Assembly (NCBI RefSeq): GCF_041075285.1 | Contig: NZ_CP163512.1 | Coordinates: 1,922,001-1,986,000 of the forward strand | From: Providencia rettgeri | GTDB lineage: Bacteria > Pseudomonadota > Gammaproteobacteria > Enterobacterales > Enterobacteriaceae | Direction: 5' to 3' | DNA: 64,000 bases | Shown here: positions 8,729 through 18,202 of the stretch, in pieces | Layout: every line of letters begins with the position of its first letter | Position numbering within the stretch: position 1 is the first letter of the stretch | Made by a program: the position numbers and the translations under genes | Notes under the pieces: model-generated | The model's input: the letters and a program-made list of their open reading frames with translations, nothing else | What the model was told of the DNA's origin: nothing | The model's database searches: none

Positions 8729-9994
8729 TTACTTATTTTCTGGTGTTAGCTGCATTTTTGCTGACTGATCAAGAAGTTCTTGCGGTATCGTGATAAATTT
8801 CATCAATATCGCACTGAACAAATAAAGCCCTGAGAAAATCCAAATCACACCAAACGTTCCGACACTGCTAATAAAAAGTCCAACAAGTGCAGGTCCGACG
8901 AAAGTACTGAGCCCAGCGCCTAAATTCAGTACGGACATTGCCGCCCCTTTATTTTCAGGTGCAAGTGATGGCATGATGGCAGAGAGCGGTACGTAGCCTG
9001 CAAGGCACGCCCCAAATAATCCTGCCGCGATCATCATCAAGGTATAACTATGGCCGAAGTAATACGGCACGTAATAGAACATTAGGGTACAAAGCATACA
9101 ACCGACACAACCGAACCAAATCACAATATTGCGCCAACCAATACGGTCACTCACAACACCAAAAATCAAGTTAAACGCAATATTCACAGTCCAAAGCGCG
9201 GCATAGATATGTAACCATTCCGTGCGGGAAAAGCCAAAGTCAGCAAGGAACATTGGCATAAAGATCACAAAACCGTAAGCCGCTGATGTGTTAATGGTTC
9301 TAACAATCCCACCTAAACCAATCTTGGGATTTTCAAATGCGATGGTGATCCCTTTAAATAGGTAGCTGAGTGATACTTTTTGTTTTGGTTGTTCGCCACC
9401 CGCGTGATTTCGGTTAAGTGCAATCGCGATAAAAGCCCCGATAGTGACAAAGATCAACCCGGTCCATAAGGTTGCCATCTCACCTAAAATCGGTAATGCA
9501 TAACTTGAGTACATCACCCCTAATACACCCAGACCGCCACTGTAAACAAACCAGAACACCCCGACGGCAGAACCCAATTTTTTAATCGGTGCCTCATAAG
9601 CCACCCATACTAAGAAACCGTATGCAAACATTGGATAACCAAACCCACGCAATGCATAGGTTGGGACCATGATGGATAAGCTGTTACTTGGCAGACCAAT
9701 CGATAAGAAAATAACAGAGCCAACCACAAACATCACAAACCCAAAAATCATAACGCGACGAGCAGTATAAATTTCTGCTAACACGCCAGACAGCCAGGCC
9801 GCAACTGCAGCAAAAAAACCATACACACTGAACAGTAATGAAGACTCCTCAATACTCATTCCGCGGCTAATAATAAAAGGTGAAAGCCACCCTTGTTCGA
9901 GCCCTTCCCCCATCATAAAGATAAGGACACCAAAATAGCCAAGGAGCAACTTTGGTGAAAAACCCGTTACTTTAGACAATTTATTGATTATCAT
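8729..9994 (-). CDS. MFS permease, probable polyol (tetritol) transporter
   Basis: About 421 residues with roughly 12 hydrophobic segments and the MFS loop feature GVLAEIYTARRVMIFG after the second segment. A longer reading frame runs up to 10063, but the ATG ending at 9994 (MIINKLSKVTGFSPK) has GAGGT eight bases upstream and gives the normal MFS N-terminus. It lies between a tetritol-type dehydrogenase and the kinase genes, so it is expected to import the sugar alcohol. The exact substrate is not readable from the sequence. It might also serve ribitol, since the rbt genes here lack their own permease. Confidence 0.82.
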   Translation of the reverse strand: MIINKLSKVTGFSPKLLLGYFGVLIFMMGEGLEQGWLSPFIISRGMSIEESSLLFSVYGFFAAVAAWLSGVLAEIYTARRVMIFGFVMFVVGSVIFLSIGLPSNSLSIMVPTYALRGFGYPMFAYGFLVWVAYEAPIKKLGSAVGVFWFVYSGGLGVLGVMYSSYALPILGEMATLWTGLIFVTIGAFIAIALNRNHAGGEQPKQKVSLSYLFKGITIAFENPKIGLGGIVRTINTSAAYGFVIFMPMFLADFGFSRTEWLHIYAALWTVNIAFNLIFGVVSDRIGWRNIVIWFGCVGCMLCTLMFYYVPYYFGHSYTLMMIAAGLFGACLAGYVPLSAIMPSLAPENKGAAMSVLNLGAGLSTFVGPALVGLFISSVGTFGVIWIFSGLYLFSAILMKFITIPQELLDQSAKMQLTPENK

Positions 9995-10119
9995 ATCGTT
10001 AACCTCAGTGCTTGTTCGCTGGGTTAGGACCTGAATAACAAGCCTTGGTAGGGTGACGCTCATTCAGGTCCAATTTTTCTCATTATTGTTTTTAATTTGC
10101 GTGTGAACCCACTACAGCA

Positions 10120-11232
10120 TTACAGGTTCGGGTCAAGAACCACTTTGATATGCGGGTCGCCCTTCGCCATCATGGAAAAGCCTTCCGCAAATTTATCTAA
10201 CGGTAAAATATCCGTAACTACACCTTTGGTTGGGAAATCACCATTGCCAATCCCCTCAATTACTAATGGGTAGCAATATGGGCCTAAGTGAGAACCTAAT
10301 AAATCCAGTTCTTTACGGTCACTAATGATGCTCCAATCAACGGTAACCGGATCTTTAAACACAGAAAATTCAACGAATGTGCCGAGTTTGCGGATCATTT
10401 TTAACCCTTGCTCAACAGACTTCGGCGCACCTGTCGCTTCGATATAAATGTCGCACCCATACCCTTCTGTCATCCCTTTGATGATTTTGTCCACATCATC
10501 TCGTTTTGGGTTCAGAACCATGTCTGCGCCAAATTCTTTCGCAAGTTCTAAACGCTTATCGAATAAATCCAGAACCACTAATTTACCCGCACCAGATTTT
10601 TTGATTGCGCCAATCATCCCTAAACCAAGCGTTCCGGCACCGGAAAGCACCACAACATCACCCAGTTTTATATTTGCACGCTGCACGGCATGTAATGAAC
10701 AGGCATAGGGTTCAATTAAAATAGCGTCTTCGATCGGCATATCCGCAGGCACGTGGTAGTTAATGGCTTCTTTGGTAAACTTCATATATTGAGCCATACC
10801 GCCATTAACGTTGTTTTGGAAACCATATAAGTCATGCTTTTCACACATCCAATACTCACCGCGTTTACAGAAGCGGCATTCCCAACAAGGCACGATTTGC
10901 TCAGAAATCACACGATCACCTAATGCAAAACCGTCTACTTTTGAGCCAAATCCAACAACATGACCGATAAATTCATGCCCTGGGATCATGGGAGCTTTAA
11001 TATAGGCAGGTTGCTCAGCATCTCCCCAAAAGCTTGGAGCCCCCTCAAACGCTTTTACATCACCCGCACAAATTCCGCAGGCTTCAACACGAACTAGAAT
11101 TTCTTCTTCACCAATTTTTGGAACATCGACAGTTTCTAAACGGTAATCTTTTGGTGCATAAGCCACTACCGCTTTCATTTTTTCTGGAATGCCTTCGCTC
11201 ATCGTGGCTTTTGGATCACAGTGTTCACACAT
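10120..11232 (-). CDS. Zinc-dependent alcohol dehydrogenase, erythritol/L-threitol dehydrogenase type
   Basis: 370 residues of the medium-chain dehydrogenase family. Catalytic zinc ligands are in GICAGDVK and PGHEFIGHVVG, the structural zinc site is the four-cysteine CWECRFCKRGEYWMC, and the NAD fold shows GAGTLGLGMIG. The region SEQIVPCWECRFCKRGEYWM and the ending SHLGPYCYPL resemble, as I recall them, the mycobacterial erythritol/L-threitol dehydrogenase. It would make erythrulose from a tetritol. An unusual N-terminal MCEHCDP adds an extra CxxC. It is the first gene of a minus-strand operon with the permease and kinase genes, and a TGAAC-N4-GTTCA motif lies 27 bp upstream of its start. Confidence 0.8.
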   Translation of the reverse strand: MCEHCDPKATMSEGIPEKMKAVVAYAPKDYRLETVDVPKIGEEEILVRVEACGICAGDVKAFEGAPSFWGDAEQPAYIKAPMIPGHEFIGHVVGFGSKVDGFALGDRVISEQIVPCWECRFCKRGEYWMCEKHDLYGFQNNVNGGMAQYMKFTKEAINYHVPADMPIEDAILIEPYACSLHAVQRANIKLGDVVVLSGAGTLGLGMIGAIKKSGAGKLVVLDLFDKRLELAKEFGADMVLNPKRDDVDKIIKGMTEGYGCDIYIEATGAPKSVEQGLKMIRKLGTFVEFSVFKDPVTVDWSIISDRKELDLLGSHLGPYCYPLVIEGIGNGDFPTKGVVTDILPLDKFAEGFSMMAKGDPHIKVVLDPNL

Positions 11233-11258
11233 AGTTCTACCCTCGGCGGTTTGTTAAA

Positions 11259-11272
11259 TGAACATAAGTTCA
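11259..11272. promoter_or_regulatory. Candidate operator 1 of the tetritol regulon
   Basis: TGAACATAAGTTCA, an inverted repeat of 5-bp arms with a 4-bp spacer, close to the start of the dehydrogenase operon. The same TGAAC-N4-GTTCA pattern recurs at 11525, with one- or two-base variants at 11453 and 15144. Confidence 0.6.
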
Positions 11273-11452
11273 GTGAATAAACAAATTAACCATACCTTCT
11301 TTTAATCACTGATGCACATAGTCAGATCTTCAAATTGTGATTTAGAGCAAACATTCTTATAAAATCGGCATAAAATGGCTAAACCTTGCTTTTTTGGCAA
11401 AAATAAAACAAATTTAAGGTGGTAGATCACAAAATATAGCTGATTCAAACTA

Positions 11453-11466
11453 AAAACATATGTTCA
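11453..11466. promoter_or_regulatory. Candidate operator 2 of the tetritol regulon
   Basis: AAAACATATGTTCA shares the GTTCA half and the central ATAT with the other copies; the left arm differs at two bases. It lies in the middle of the divergent interval between the dehydrogenase and rpiB operons. Confidence 0.5.
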
Positions 11467-11524
11467 GCTATTGATTATTTGTTCATAAGATCCTATTTTC
11501 TAAAAAGTACAATTGAAAAGCTAA

Positions 11525-11538
11525 TGAACTTTTGTTCA
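11525..11538. promoter_or_regulatory. Candidate operator 3 of the tetritol regulon
   Basis: TGAACTTTTGTTCA, with complete 5-bp arms, lies 18 bp before the rpiB start codon, just upstream of its ribosome site. A regulator bound here would block transcription of rpiB-tkt. Confidence 0.58.
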
Positions 11539-11556
11539 ACCATAAGGATCTCAATC

Positions 11557-12009
11557 ATGCTATCTATTGCCATTGGTGCAGACGACGCCGCATTTGAAAT
11601 GAAAGATTTGATCAAAAAACACCTTGAAGCACGCAATGTTGAAGTAACCGATTATTGTTTAAATACCGGAGTTAAAGATGAGATGTACCCAGATGTTGCT
11701 CACGCTGTAGCAACCGCTATCGCACAAGGTAAGCATCAGCGTGGCATATTAATTTGCGGAACTGGTATCGGAATGTCTATCGTTGCCAACAAAGTCACTG
11801 GCATTCGCGCCGCACTTTGCCACGATACTTACTCAGCAGAGCGCGCGCAAAAAAGCAACGATGCACAAATTATTACCTTTGGTGCTCGCGTCATTGGCCC
11901 TGAACTCGCGAAAACTATCGTAGATACTTGGCTAGCTTCACATTATGAGGGGGGACGTTCTGCTCCCAAAGTGGCACGTATCAGTGAGTATGAAAATGGG
12001 GAACGTTAG
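11557..12009 (+). CDS. rpiB: RpiB-family sugar-phosphate isomerase (probable D-erythrulose-4-P isomerase)
   Basis: 150 residues from the ATG at 11557, which has AAGGAT upstream; the longer frame from 11479 adds a non-conserved N-terminus. The RpiB family motif GILICGTGIGMSIVANK carries the catalytic cysteine, and IAIGADDAAFEMK is the usual N-terminus. The family interconverts ribulose-5-P and ribose-5-P, or in tetritol pathways D-erythrulose-4-P and D-erythrose-4-P. Linkage to a transketolase 31 nt downstream and to an erythrulose-type kinase across the divergent promoter favours the second role. The substrate is inferred. Confidence 0.85.
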   Translation: MLSIAIGADDAAFEMKDLIKKHLEARNVEVTDYCLNTGVKDEMYPDVAHAVATAIAQGKHQRGILICGTGIGMSIVANKVTGIRAALCHDTYSAERAQKSNDAQIITFGARVIGPELAKTIVDTWLASHYEGGRSAPKVARISEYENGER

Positions 12010-12040
12010 TTTTATATAGACAGTTTTCAGGAGTATTGTC

Positions 12041-14050
12041 ATGTACACACAGACACAAAATCCGTTAGCCAATGCTATCCGTTTTCTTTCTATTGATGCC
12101 GTGCAAAAAGCCAATTCAGGCCACCCCGGCGCACCAATGGGGATGGCTGATATCGCCGAAGTACTTTGGCGAGACTATTTAAAGCATAATCCAACAGACC
12201 CCACTTGGCCGGATCGTGATCGCTTTGTCCTTTCAAATGGTCACGCCTCTATGTTGTTATATAGCCTATTACATTTAACGGGCTACGATGTTTCTATTGA
12301 AGACTTGAAGCAATTTCGACAATTGCATTCAAAAACACCTGGTCATCCGGAATTAAACGACACTCCCGGCGTTGAAACTACGACAGGACCACTTGGCCAA
12401 GGCCTTGCTAATGCTGTTGGAATGGCGATTGCAGAAAAAACGCTCGGTGCGACATTTAATCGTTCAGGTTTCCCTGTCGTTGACCATTTCACGTATGTTT
12501 TTTTAGGTGATGGTTGTTTAATGGAAGGGATCTCCCACGAAGTGTGCTCCCTTGCAGGCACATTAAAACTCAATAAACTCATCGCGTTTTATGATGATAA
12601 CCAAATATCCATTGATGGTAACACCAAGGGATGGTTCACCGATAATACCGCGGAACGTTTTGAAGCTTATGGTTGGCATGTTATTCGCCGCATTGATGGG
12701 CACTCAAGGGCAGCTATCAAATCAGCCATTGAGCAAGCACGCCAACAGACGGACAAACCGACGCTGATCATTTGCCGTACAACCATCGGTTATGGCTCAC
12801 CCAACAAAGCGGGAACAGCACATTCACATGGTGCTCCCCTTGGTGCGGAAGAAGTTGCACTAACACGTCAGAAGCTAGGATGGGATTATTCCCCCTTCGA
12901 AATTCCTGACGATATTTATCAATCCTGGAATGCGGTTGCACGTGGAGCGGAGCAGCAATTACAGTGGGAACAAGCAATTAGAGAATATGCAAAGCAATAT
13001 CCAGAGCTTGCTAAACAGTTGTCTGAACGGTTATCCAACCAAACACCGAGCACATTTGCCGCTGCGATGTCAGCTTATATTCAGAAGTTAAATGATAATC
13101 CTGAAACAATCGCTACCCGTAAAGCATCACAAAATACGCTCAATGTGATTGGCCCGACTCTGCGTGCACTAATCGGAGGCTCTGCAGATTTAGCACCAAG
13201 TAATCTTACTTATTGGTCTGGTTCAGTGCCTATCAATGAGCAACCTGCGGGTAACTATATTCATTATGGTGTCAGAGAATTCGGCATGACCGCCATTGCT
13301 AACGGCATTGCATTACACGGTGGTTTTCGCCCTTATACCGCCACTTTTTTGATGTTCTATGAATATGCACAAAATGCTGTACGTATGGCAGCACTAATGA
13401 AATTACCACACGTTTTTGTTTATACACATGATTCTATTGGATTAGGGGAAGATGGACCAACGCATCAGCCCGTAGAACAACTCGCTTCTTTACGAGCAAC
13501 ACCCAATTTATCGGTTTGGCGCCCTTGCTGCCAAGTGGAAACCGCAGTGGCTTGGCAACAGGCGATCTTTAATCAGCAAACGCCAACAGCGTTGATCCTT
13601 TCACGGCAAAATTTGCAGCAGCATGCCCGCACACCTGAACAATTAGCTAATATCCAACGAGGAGGCTATATACTACGCAGTAATAGCAACACCCCTGAGT
13701 TATTGTTGATAGCAACGGGTTCCGAAGTCACTTTGGCTGTTGAAGCTTGGCAGTACCTTACCAATCAAGGCGTTAAAGTGAACGTGATTTCCATGCCATC
13801 AACGGATACCTTTGATAAACAATCTGCCGAATATCAAGAGCATGTATTGCCTAACCATGTCCGCAAGCGTATTGCTATCGAAGCTAGCACCAGCGATTAC
13901 TGGCGAAAATATGTTGGTCTTGATGGATTAGTTATTGGAATAAATAGTTTTGGTCGTTCAGCGCCTGCAGAGCAGTTATTCGATTATTTTGGTTTTACTG
14001 TCGAAAAACTTATTCATCAATCTTTATCGTTATTAAAGCCTCAGGTTTAA
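12041..14050 (+). CDS. tkt: Transketolase, dedicated to the polyol cluster
   Basis: 669 residues, full length for a transketolase. The thiamine diphosphate motif [18 protein letters not shown] runs to the conserved DDNQISIDG, and the pyrimidine domain begins around [27 protein letters not shown] and [16 protein letters not shown] are also present. It transfers a two-carbon unit between ketose and aldose phosphates. Its location in an operon with rpiB suggests it consumes D-erythrose-4-phosphate with xylulose-5-phosphate to give fructose-6-P and glyceraldehyde-3-P. The main chromosomal tktA is presumably elsewhere. Confidence 0.93.
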   Translation: MYTQTQNPLANAIRFLSIDAVQKANSGHPGAPMGMADIAEVLWRDYLKHNPTDPTWPDRDRFVLSNGHASMLLYSLLHLTGYDVSIEDLKQFRQLHSKTPGHPELNDTPGVETTTGPLGQGLANAVGMAIAEKTLGATFNRSGFPVVDHFTYVFLGDGCLMEGISHEVCSLAGTLKLNKLIAFYDDNQISIDGNTKGWFTDNTAERFEAYGWHVIRRIDGHSRAAIKSAIEQARQQTDKPTLIICRTTIGYGSPNKAGTAHSHGAPLGAEEVALTRQKLGWDYSPFEIPDDIYQSWNAVARGAEQQLQWEQAIREYAKQYPELAKQLSERLSNQTPSTFAAAMSAYIQKLNDNPETIATRKASQNTLNVIGPTLRALIGGSADLAPSNLTYWSGSVPINEQPAGNYIHYGVREFGMTAIANGIALHGGFRPYTATFLMFYEYAQNAVRMAALMKLPHVFVYTHDSIGLGEDGPTHQPVEQLASLRATPNLSVWRPCCQVETAVAWQQAIFNQQTPTALILSRQNLQQHARTPEQLANIQRGGYILRSNSNTPELLLIATGSEVTLAVEAWQYLTNQGVKVNVISMPSTDTFDKQSAEYQEHVLPNHVRKRIAIEASTSDYWRKYVGLDGLVIGINSFGRSAPAEQLFDYFGFTVEKLIHQSLSLLKPQV

Positions 14051-14101
14051 TTAATAACGACATTATCTAAATCTGTTATCCTACTTTGTAATTTATATTA
14101 C

Positions 14102-14137
14102 AAGCCAAATAATAATGTTATTATTTGGCTTATTTTT
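14102..14137. terminator. Rho-independent terminator between tkt and the convergent SDR gene
   Basis: AAGCCAAATAATA pairs with TATTATTTGGCTT and is followed by ATTTTT on the plus strand. It would end the rpiB-tkt transcript and could also serve the minus-strand SDR gene. Confidence 0.8.
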
Positions 14138-14188
14138 AATTCATTATTAATAAGTAAATTAAATATGCTATTCACTTATTATCGTTAA

Positions 14189-14950
14189 TTATTGGATACT
14201 ATATCCACCATCAATCACTAAATTATGTCCGGTGATCATATCGGCTGCATCACTGGCTAAAAATAGTGCACATGCGGCAATTTCTGACGGTTCTGCAAAA
14301 CGCCTTGCTGGGATTTTTCCTTTCATTTCATCACCTTTAGGTCCTTCCCACGCTTTTTTGCCCAATTCAGTTAACACAATAGTTGGTGAAATTGCATTGG
14401 TTTGAATACCTTTTGGACTCCACTCTAATGCTAAAACTTGGGTTAAACCAATGATCGCAGCCTTACTCGCACAATAAGCCACGTGCTGATCCAACGCAAT
14501 GACTCCAGCTTGGGATGCCATGTTGATTATTTTCCCTTTTCCTTGCTTTATCATCACATTACCTGCCGCTTGGCATACTAGAAAAGTCCCTTTGAGATTG
14601 ACATTCATCGTCAAGTCCCAATCCTGCTCGCTTAAATTTTCAGCAGGCGCCAATGCCACAATTCCGGCACTGTTAACGACAATATCTAATGCGCCAAAAT
14701 GCTCCACTACCTGCTCAATCATGTGCGATACAGGACCTGATTTTGTGATATCACATTGAATACCAATAGTATTTTTCATATTATTGGCAATATCAATAAC
14801 TTTATCAGACTTATCAACTAAGGCGACCTTAGCACCTTTTTCAATATAGAGATGGGCTATTGCCAAACCAATACCCGCAGCGCCTCCTGTGATTAATGCA
14901 ACTTTACCATCAAGTGAAAATTCAGTGTTATAACCATTAAATGTTTTCAT
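14189..14950 (-). CDS. Short-chain dehydrogenase, D-threitol dehydrogenase/GolD type
   Basis: About 253 residues of the classical SDR family. The cofactor motif is TGGAAGIGLAIA, followed by NSAGI and the catalytic S and YCASK (VAYCASKAAIIGL), and the C-terminus ends VIDGGYSIQ. It resembles proteins annotated as D-threitol dehydrogenase or Listeria GolD. The second ATG (14950) is preferred because AAGGA lies six bases upstream of it but directly against the first ATG at 14956. A palindromic TGAAC-N4-GTTCA-like site about 190 bp upstream ties it to the tetritol regulon. Oxidation of a tetritol to erythrulose is inferred. Confidence 0.78.
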   Translation of the reverse strand: MKTFNGYNTEFSLDGKVALITGGAAGIGLAIAHLYIEKGAKVALVDKSDKVIDIANNMKNTIGIQCDITKSGPVSHMIEQVVEHFGALDIVVNSAGIVALAPAENLSEQDWDLTMNVNLKGTFLVCQAAGNVMIKQGKGKIINMASQAGVIALDQHVAYCASKAAIIGLTQVLALEWSPKGIQTNAISPTIVLTELGKKAWEGPKGDEMKGKIPARRFAEPSEIAACALFLASDAADMITGHNLVIDGGYSIQ

Positions 14951-14956
14951 TTTCAT

Positions 14957-15440
14957 TCCTTAATATCATGATGTGATATTTAGATTGGGAAATAGCGATT
15001 TTGGCGTTCTCTCAAAACCTAATAGACTATGCGTGTTTTATTATTTAATTAAGATAATATATTATTATTTAAATGCCATATCCATACTGTTTATTTAAAA
15101 TAAAGCTCAACATCTCATTATTAAAAAAAATATAAAGAAAGTGAGAACATATGTTCAAAATAAAGATTAATTTGATTATTTGTTTATACGCATTATCTAT
15201 TTTTAAATCACACAATAACTTTTAATGCATAGAATAACACCAAATACACATGAAACTGGTATTCCAGCTTAAAATTCCCTCTTCTACATAATGCAGTATA
15301 ACTTTTACAATAACTGGCGCATAATATTAGTTATATCTAAATTGATATCAAACAAAACCAACGCACGGATATCAGATAACATAGAGTAATAGCTCTCATT
15401 CGCATTAGTCACAGGAATTGGTTACATAGGTCATAGAAAA
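14957..15440. other. Intergenic region between SDR gene and fetA
   Basis: 484 bp of AT-rich DNA without a convincing gene. It contains the candidate operator at 15144 and, just upstream of fetA (about 15390-15412), a short stretch resembling the core of the ERIC repeat in reverse orientation. Promoters for the SDR gene and for fetAB must lie here. Confidence 0.5.
15144..15157. promoter_or_regulatory. Candidate operator 4 of the tetritol regulon
   Basis: AGAACATATGTTCA has a 12-bp perfect palindrome core GAACATATGTTC. It matches the motifs at 11259, 11453 and 11525 and is the only clear palindrome upstream of the SDR gene. Confidence 0.58.
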
Positions 15441-16091
15441 ATGGAAAAAAATCGCTCACTGTTGCAACTTAAGGATATTGGCTATTCCATTGAAGGAAAA
15501 ACGATCCTTGATAACGTGCAGATCACCCTACATGCTGGCGAGTTTAAATTAATTACAGGGCCATCAGGTTGCGGAAAAAGTACATTATTAAAAATTATCG
15601 CATCCCTGATTTCTCCAACTCAAGGACGTATTCTCTTTAATGGACAAGACATTACTACAATGTCCCCAGAAATATACCGCCAGCAGGTGTCATATTGCAC
15701 CCAGACCCCCACTTTATTTGGGACGACCGTTTATGACAACTTAGCTTTTCCTTACCAAATCAGAAAAAAGGCATTTGATAAAACAAAAGTTATCGACGAC
15801 TTGCAGCATTTCTCATTGCCTGAAACCATCCTAGAAAAAGGAATTAATGAGCTTTCTGGCGGTGAAAAACAACGCATTTCATTAATTCGAAATTTGCAAT
15901 TTCTTCCCCAAATTCTACTGTTAGATGAAATTACCAGCGCCCTTGATGAAGAAAATAAAGTTAAAGTGAATGAGTTAATTCATCGACTGACCATTGAAAA
16001 AAGTATTGCCGTTTTGTGGGTCACTCACGACCAAGATGAGATAGCTCATGCGAATGAAGTTATCACCCTTCCCGTTCATCTGGTCAAATAA
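15441..16091 (+). CDS. fetA: ABC transporter ATPase, iron export FetA type
   Basis: 216 residues. Walker A GPSGCGKST, signature ELSGGEKQRISLIRNLQF and Walker B ILLLDEITSALDEE are all present. It is followed 12 nt later by a FetB-type membrane protein, the same two-gene order as E. coli fetAB (ybbLM), which helps export iron and resist oxidative stress. The ribosome site before the ATG is weak. It may be regulated independently of the polyol genes on both sides. Confidence 0.88.
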   Translation: MEKNRSLLQLKDIGYSIEGKTILDNVQITLHAGEFKLITGPSGCGKSTLLKIIASLISPTQGRILFNGQDITTMSPEIYRQQVSYCTQTPTLFGTTVYDNLAFPYQIRKKAFDKTKVIDDLQHFSLPETILEKGINELSGGEKQRISLIRNLQFLPQILLLDEITSALDEENKVKVNELIHRLTIEKSIAVLWVTHDQDEIAHANEVITLPVHLVK

Positions 16092-16103
16092 TAGGATATC
16101 ATC

Positions 16104-16880
16104 GTGCATCAACCTACCATTTCTAATGAATCTCTCACCTTTTCTATCATGTTAGTCTTAGTGGCGATTTTTATTAGCCATAAAGAAAAGCTTTCTTTAG
16201 AAAAGGATATTATTTGGAGCACCTGCCGCGCCATTATTCAATTATTGATAGCAGGCTATATTTTAAAATATATTTTTAATGTTGATCACGCACTGCTTAC
16301 TGTTGCTTTGGTGCTGTTTATTTGTGTTAATGCCGCGTGGAATGCCAAAAAACGCAGTAAGTATTTAGATAAAATTTACCTAACCGCTTTTGTGGCGATC
16401 ACCTCTGGTACGTTTCTCACACTGCTGGTGTTAATTCTCACCAAAGCGATTGCTTTCACGCCGATGCAAGTTATTCCGATCACAGGGATGATTGCCGGAA
16501 ATGCAATGATTGCGGTGGGGCTATGTTTTAATAACCTCGGTCAGCGCTTTGCCAGCCAACAACAGCAAATTCAAGAAATGTTAAGTCTTGGAGCAACACC
16601 AAAGACAGCTTCTGCATCCATCATTCGGGAAAGTATTCGCGCATCATTAATCCCCACCGTTGATTCCGCCAAAACTGTCGGGATTGTCAGCTTACCAGGG
16701 ATGATGTCGGGGTTAATCTTTGCGGGGGTCGACCCGTTACAGGCTGTAAAATACCAAATTATGGTGACTTTCATGCTCTTAGCCACCGCCAGCCTATCGA
16801 CGATATTAGCGGGCTATATGACTTATATTAAATTTTATAATCCTCGTCATCAGCTAATGGTTGAAACATTGAATAAATAA
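16104..16880 (+). CDS. fetB: ABC transporter permease, iron export FetB type
   Basis: 258 residues with about seven hydrophobic segments, the UPF0014/FetB family. The conserved stretch GMIAGNAMIAVGLCFNNL and the later GIVSLPGMMSGLIFAGVDPLQAVKYQI are diagnostic. It begins with GTG at 16104 behind AGGATAT, 12 nt after fetA, forming one operon. The protein is the inner-membrane partner of FetA. Confidence 0.9.
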   Translation: MHQPTISNESLTFSIMLVLVAIFISHKEKLSLEKDIIWSTCRAIIQLLIAGYILKYIFNVDHALLTVALVLFICVNAAWNAKKRSKYLDKIYLTAFVAITSGTFLTLLVLILTKAIAFTPMQVIPITGMIAGNAMIAVGLCFNNLGQRFASQQQQIQEMLSLGATPKTASASIIRESIRASLIPTVDSAKTVGIVSLPGMMSGLIFAGVDPLQAVKYQIMVTFMLLATASLSTILAGYMTYIKFYNPRHQLMVETLNK

Positions 16881-16893
16881 TCGAGTTATTCTT

Positions 16894-16919
16894 CGTCGCC
16901 TGCGTTATTGCAGGCGACG
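16894..16919. terminator. Hairpin between fetB and convergent rbtR
   Basis: CGTCGCCTGC pairs with GCAGGCGACG over a 6-nt loop, a strong GC-rich stem between two converging genes. No long T run follows, so termination efficiency is uncertain. Confidence 0.6.
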
Positions 16920-16939
16920 CTTCGCTTATGTTCCGCACT

Positions 16940-17968
16940 TTATCTGATCCCCACGGGTAAAACTTCAATTAACTGTGCCTGACTATTTCCTTCATCAATC
17001 AATTTAAAAATATGATTGAGCATGGTAGGCACATCTTGTTTTACCATTTCAATATCATTTCCCAGTAAAGTAACAAACGGATCCCAGTCAAAACACCCCA
17101 AATTAGGTTGCTTTTCACCTAGATAACCTTGCACGCCTAGCCAGCGTATCACCCCTTCCAATGAAATCGTAGAATTGATAAATAAACCGCCTCGAACTAT
17201 TTTTTGCAAATTATCACTGTGATTATCAATAAAGTGGGACAAGGCTTTTTCAGCCTTTTCGGGCGCATAACCACACGCTAAGATATTTTCATTTGGAACA
17301 GCAATCCCCTTTTCATTGTGCGCATCAATAAAACCACGAATACGTTCACGAGTATTATGGTCATGCTCACGCCCACCAATAAAAATTAAAGGCGTATTTA
17401 ACGTTCGAAAATGGTCCTTTTTATTTAAAATCCGCTGAGTTAGATTTTTAGCACCAAGGTAGTTATCTGAAATCACTGATGGCGCTAAAGTACCGGGCAA
17501 ATCTAAATTCAATGTGGGCACACCCGAAGCTTGGCAGGTTTGTGTGATTTTATCTGGGTTCGTTGCCCCTGTCGAAATCAGCCAATCCACTTGATAAGAT
17601 AACATGGCTTGTGCAGCCTCTATCTCTAATTTCGGATCGCGCCTTGTACAGGTAATAATCGGAAATAGCCCTCTTTCCCGCGCCATTTCCTCAAAATGTT
17701 CGACGATAGAACCAAAGTAGCGGTTATCGTATTTTGGCACCAGCATGCCGATAATTTTCGATTTATTACTGCGCAGTAAGCTCGCTTGTTTATTCACTGA
17801 ATAATTTTGCTCTTGCGCGATACGCATTACTTTTTCCGCTAACTGCGCACTAATACGCCGTTTTTGCCAATTTCCATTGAGGATCGCACTTACCGCACTT
17901 GGCGAAACCCCTGCAAGTTCAGCAAGGTCGTAGATCGTTGTTTTCTTATTTTGTCTGATCTTTGTCAC
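16940..17968 (-). CDS. rbtR: LacI-family repressor of ribitol genes
   Basis: 342 residues. The N-terminal LacI helix-turn-helix TIYDLAELAGVSPSAVSAIL and hinge region are followed by a periplasmic-binding-type core (KIIGMLVPKYDNRYFGSIVEHFEEMA). It is divergent from rbtD with 234 bp between them, matching the rbtR-rbtDK layout known in Klebsiella, so control of ribitol use is the most probable role. I do not see a fully convincing operator, though a partly symmetric CATCGATT...AATTGATG pair lies near 18030-18060. Confidence 0.83.
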   Translation of the reverse strand: MTKIRQNKKTTIYDLAELAGVSPSAVSAILNGNWQKRRISAQLAEKVMRIAQEQNYSVNKQASLLRSNKSKIIGMLVPKYDNRYFGSIVEHFEEMARERGLFPIITCTRRDPKLEIEAAQAMLSYQVDWLISTGATNPDKITQTCQASGVPTLNLDLPGTLAPSVISDNYLGAKNLTQRILNKKDHFRTLNTPLIFIGGREHDHNTRERIRGFIDAHNEKGIAVPNENILACGYAPEKAEKALSHFIDNHSDNLQKIVRGGLFINSTISLEGVIRWLGVQGYLGEKQPNLGCFDWDPFVTLLGNDIEMVKQDVPTMLNHIFKLIDEGNSQAQLIEVLPVGIR

Positions 17969-18202
17969 AGATTCATATCTCCATTTTTTCCTAGCTTGAC
18001 ACCAAAGTCGAAAAGTCGCAATACTGCTACATCGATTGAGCTATATTGAAATTGATGAAGCATGAGTTGGTATAATGAAAAAAATTATTATCAATCCATC
18101 CTATGCAGCCACCTTTACCATTCCCGTGACTCATCGTCATCTCATTGATTTCATTATTTTTCATTTATTTTTTCCGCAAAAATCCGATTGGAGTAAATCA
18201 TT

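Noticed and set aside
11331..11355. CRP-like half-site (TTGTGATTTAGAGCAAACA) between the dehydrogenase and rpiB operons
   Set aside because: Only one half matches the TGTGA-N6-TCACA consensus, too weak to report as a site although catabolite control would make sense.
15390..15412. Short ERIC-core-like stretch (CATTCGCATTAGTCAC) upstream of fetA
   Set aside because: Only about 16 bases match in reverse orientation and the ends of an element are missing; not enough to call a repeat.
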